Under the pieces are notes generated by a model that searched no databases, was not told the origin of the DNA, and saw only the letters and a list, made by a program, of their open reading frames with translations. Of a DNA stretch of 32,009 nt, positions 31,099-32,009 are shown piece after piece. This stretch comes from an uncultured Phycisphaerales bacterium (GTDB lineage Bacteria > Planctomycetota > Phycisphaerae > UBA1845 > Fen-1342): the NCBI GenBank assembly GCA_903914415.1, contig CAIWOY010000243.1, forward strand, positions 1 through 32,009, written 5' to 3'. The translations under genes were made by a program, and so were the position numbers. Position 1 is the stretch's first letter. Every line of letters begins with the position of its first letter.

Positions 31099-31714
31099 CA
31101 CGACGCCCGGGCGCACGTCGGCCGAGCCCGGTGCGGCGGCGCAGCCGTTGTATGGCTACGAGGTGGTCGTCTGCGTCACCGGGGGGATTGCCGCGTACAA
31201 AACGGCGGCCGTGGTGTCCGCACTCGTGCAGGACGGCTGTGGCGTAACCGTGGCGATGACCCGGAACGCACGCCGCTTCGTGGGTCCCGCGACCTTTCAG
31301 GCCCTGACCGGCCGGCCGGTGCTCACGAGCCTGTGGCACGCCGCCGATCCGGGGGCCATGGCGCACCTGCGGCCAGCCGAGCTGGCGGACCTGATCGTGG
31401 TCGCCCCGGCGACGGCGAACGTGCTCGGGAAGCTGGCCGGCGGCATCGCGGACGACTTGGTCAGCACCCTGCTGCTCGGAGCCGATGGCCCGGTGCTGCT
31501 CGCGCCGGCGATGAACACGCGCATGTGGCAACACCCGGCGGTGCAACGGAACGTGGCGTTCCTGCGCGAGCACGGGTTCCTGCTCGTGGGTCCGGAAGAG
31601 GGTTGGCTGGCGTGTCGGACCGTCGGTCCGGGCCGCATGAGCGAGCCCGCAACCCTCCGCGCAGCGATCCGCGACCAGCTCCGGGGGCGGCCGCCACGCG
31701 CCGGGCAGCGCTGA
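31070..31714 (+). CDS. coaC: Phosphopantothenoylcysteine decarboxylase (CoaC only)
   Basis: A flavoprotein of the HFCD family acting in coenzyme A synthesis: it decarboxylates 4'-phosphopantothenoylcysteine. VTGGIAAYK (37-44), the catalytic His99 in MAHLRPA, APATANVLGKLAGGIADDL, PAMNTRMW (147-153) and active-site Cys182 in WLACRTVGPGRM are visible. The motif usually reads ACG; here Gly is Arg. At 214 residues it contains only the decarboxylase half, unlike the fused CoaBC of most bacteria, so the synthetase must be encoded elsewhere. The only upstream start compatible with spacing is TTG 31070, nine bases after GAGG and overlapping rpoZ by 29 bases; a later TTG at 31148 is possible. Confidence 0.87.
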   Translation: MPSRGRRSADTTPGRTSAEPGAAAQPLYGYEVVVCVTGGIAAYKTAAVVSALVQDGCGVTVAMTRNARRFVGPATFQALTGRPVLTSLWHAADPGAMAHLRPAELADLIVVAPATANVLGKLAGGIADDLVSTLLLGADGPVLLAPAMNTRMWQHPAVQRNVAFLREHGFLLVGPEEGWLACRTVGPGRMSEPATLRAAIRDQLRGRPPRAGQR

Positions 31715-31881
31715 GCACCCGCGGGCGGCGTGCCAGACGACCGGCAAGGTGGGGCCGATATGCAAAACGAAGACACCGTCCTGATGACGGTGCGCGGTTG
31801 ACGCGTTCACAGGGGCGAGGATGTCCCATTAGCGCGCGACACGGCTTTTTGGCCGTGGCTGCGGCCACTTCTAGAGCGGTT
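31715..31881. other. Gap between coaC and the IS630-like fragment
   Basis: No gene is evident. CACGGC (31840-31845) and GCCGTG (31852-31857) can form a hairpin around a T-rich loop and might terminate the gmk operon. TAGAGCGGTTTC (31872-31883) overlaps the transposase stop and is probably the end of the IS element at a TA target. Confidence 0.4.
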
Positions 31882-32009
31882 TCACTTTTTCTCCGTTGCA
31901 TAACCACAGTGGCGAAAGAACCCCTTGACGTCGCTGGGGGTGACGCGCTCGAGGACGGGTTGGAGCGCGGCCCAGAGCTCGGTCATGACCCGCAGCCCCA
32001 GGCTGCGGA
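31882..32009 (-). mobile_element. IS630-like transposase, C-terminal part (runs off the window)
   Basis: On the minus strand an open frame enters from the right edge and ends at TGA (31882-31884). It encodes about 42 residues including MTELWAALQPVLERVTP and GFFRHCGYATEKK. The phrase TPxxxxxFFxHxGYA is the C-terminus I recognise from IS630-family transposases. The catalytic DDE part lies outside the window, so completeness cannot be judged. Confidence 0.6.

Overview
The window is 32 kb of uniformly GC-rich, densely coding bacterial DNA. No rRNA or tRNA was seen to fix the taxonomy. The mix of a DUF1570-like peptidase, IS1634-like and IS630-like transposase remnants, a stand-alone CoaC, and many short dispersed repeats of the GTAGCG and GGGAGGGGG kind points to Planctomycetota or a close relative. 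That placement is an inference, not a demonstration.

Layout. Positions 1-2515 (minus strand) carry a secreted gluzincin-like protein and an orphan MalK/UgpC-type ABC ATPase. Positions 2740-5808 (plus) carry a tandem-DinB protein, a RidA-family protein and ThiC. Positions 6052-9203 (minus) carry purE followed by comEC. A GT2 glycosyltransferase (9311-10357, plus) is divergent from purE. Positions 10468-12838 form a mobile-looking island: two degraded copies of one IS1634-family transposase, with a perfect 19-bp terminal inverted repeat at the outer ends, bracket an N-acetyl-sugar amidotransferase-like gene.

Positions 12836-29132 (minus) hold a complete 14-gene respiratory complex I operon read as nuoA-B-C-D-x-E-F-G-H-I-J-K-L-M-N, where x is an unexpected nucleotidyltransferase-fold gene. 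NuoE, NuoF and NuoG are present, so this is an NADH-oxidising complex. All expected Fe-S cysteines I looked for are present. A sigma70-like promoter lies just before nuoA. Positions 29310-31714 (plus) carry a small lipoprotein, a small HTH protein, and the conserved gmk-rpoZ-coaC cluster. The right edge (31882-32009, minus) is the C-terminus of an IS630-like transposase.

The most unusual theme is dispersed repeats invading essential genes. An identical 41-bp repeat sits in frame inside both nuoL and nuoG, giving each protein the peptide PPSLLGRGQGEGQ, and a diverged copy follows thiC. Different repeats have entered ThiC and the NuoM tail. Several nuo gaps each hold a different repeat, and the nuoF, nuoI and nuoH stop codons are the TAG of a GTAGC repeat start. 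The nuoN stop codon is supplied by the terminus of the neighbouring insertion sequence. This looks like a genome where selfish or structural repeats are tolerated at protein loops and gene ends, comparable in kind to Rickettsia palindromic elements.
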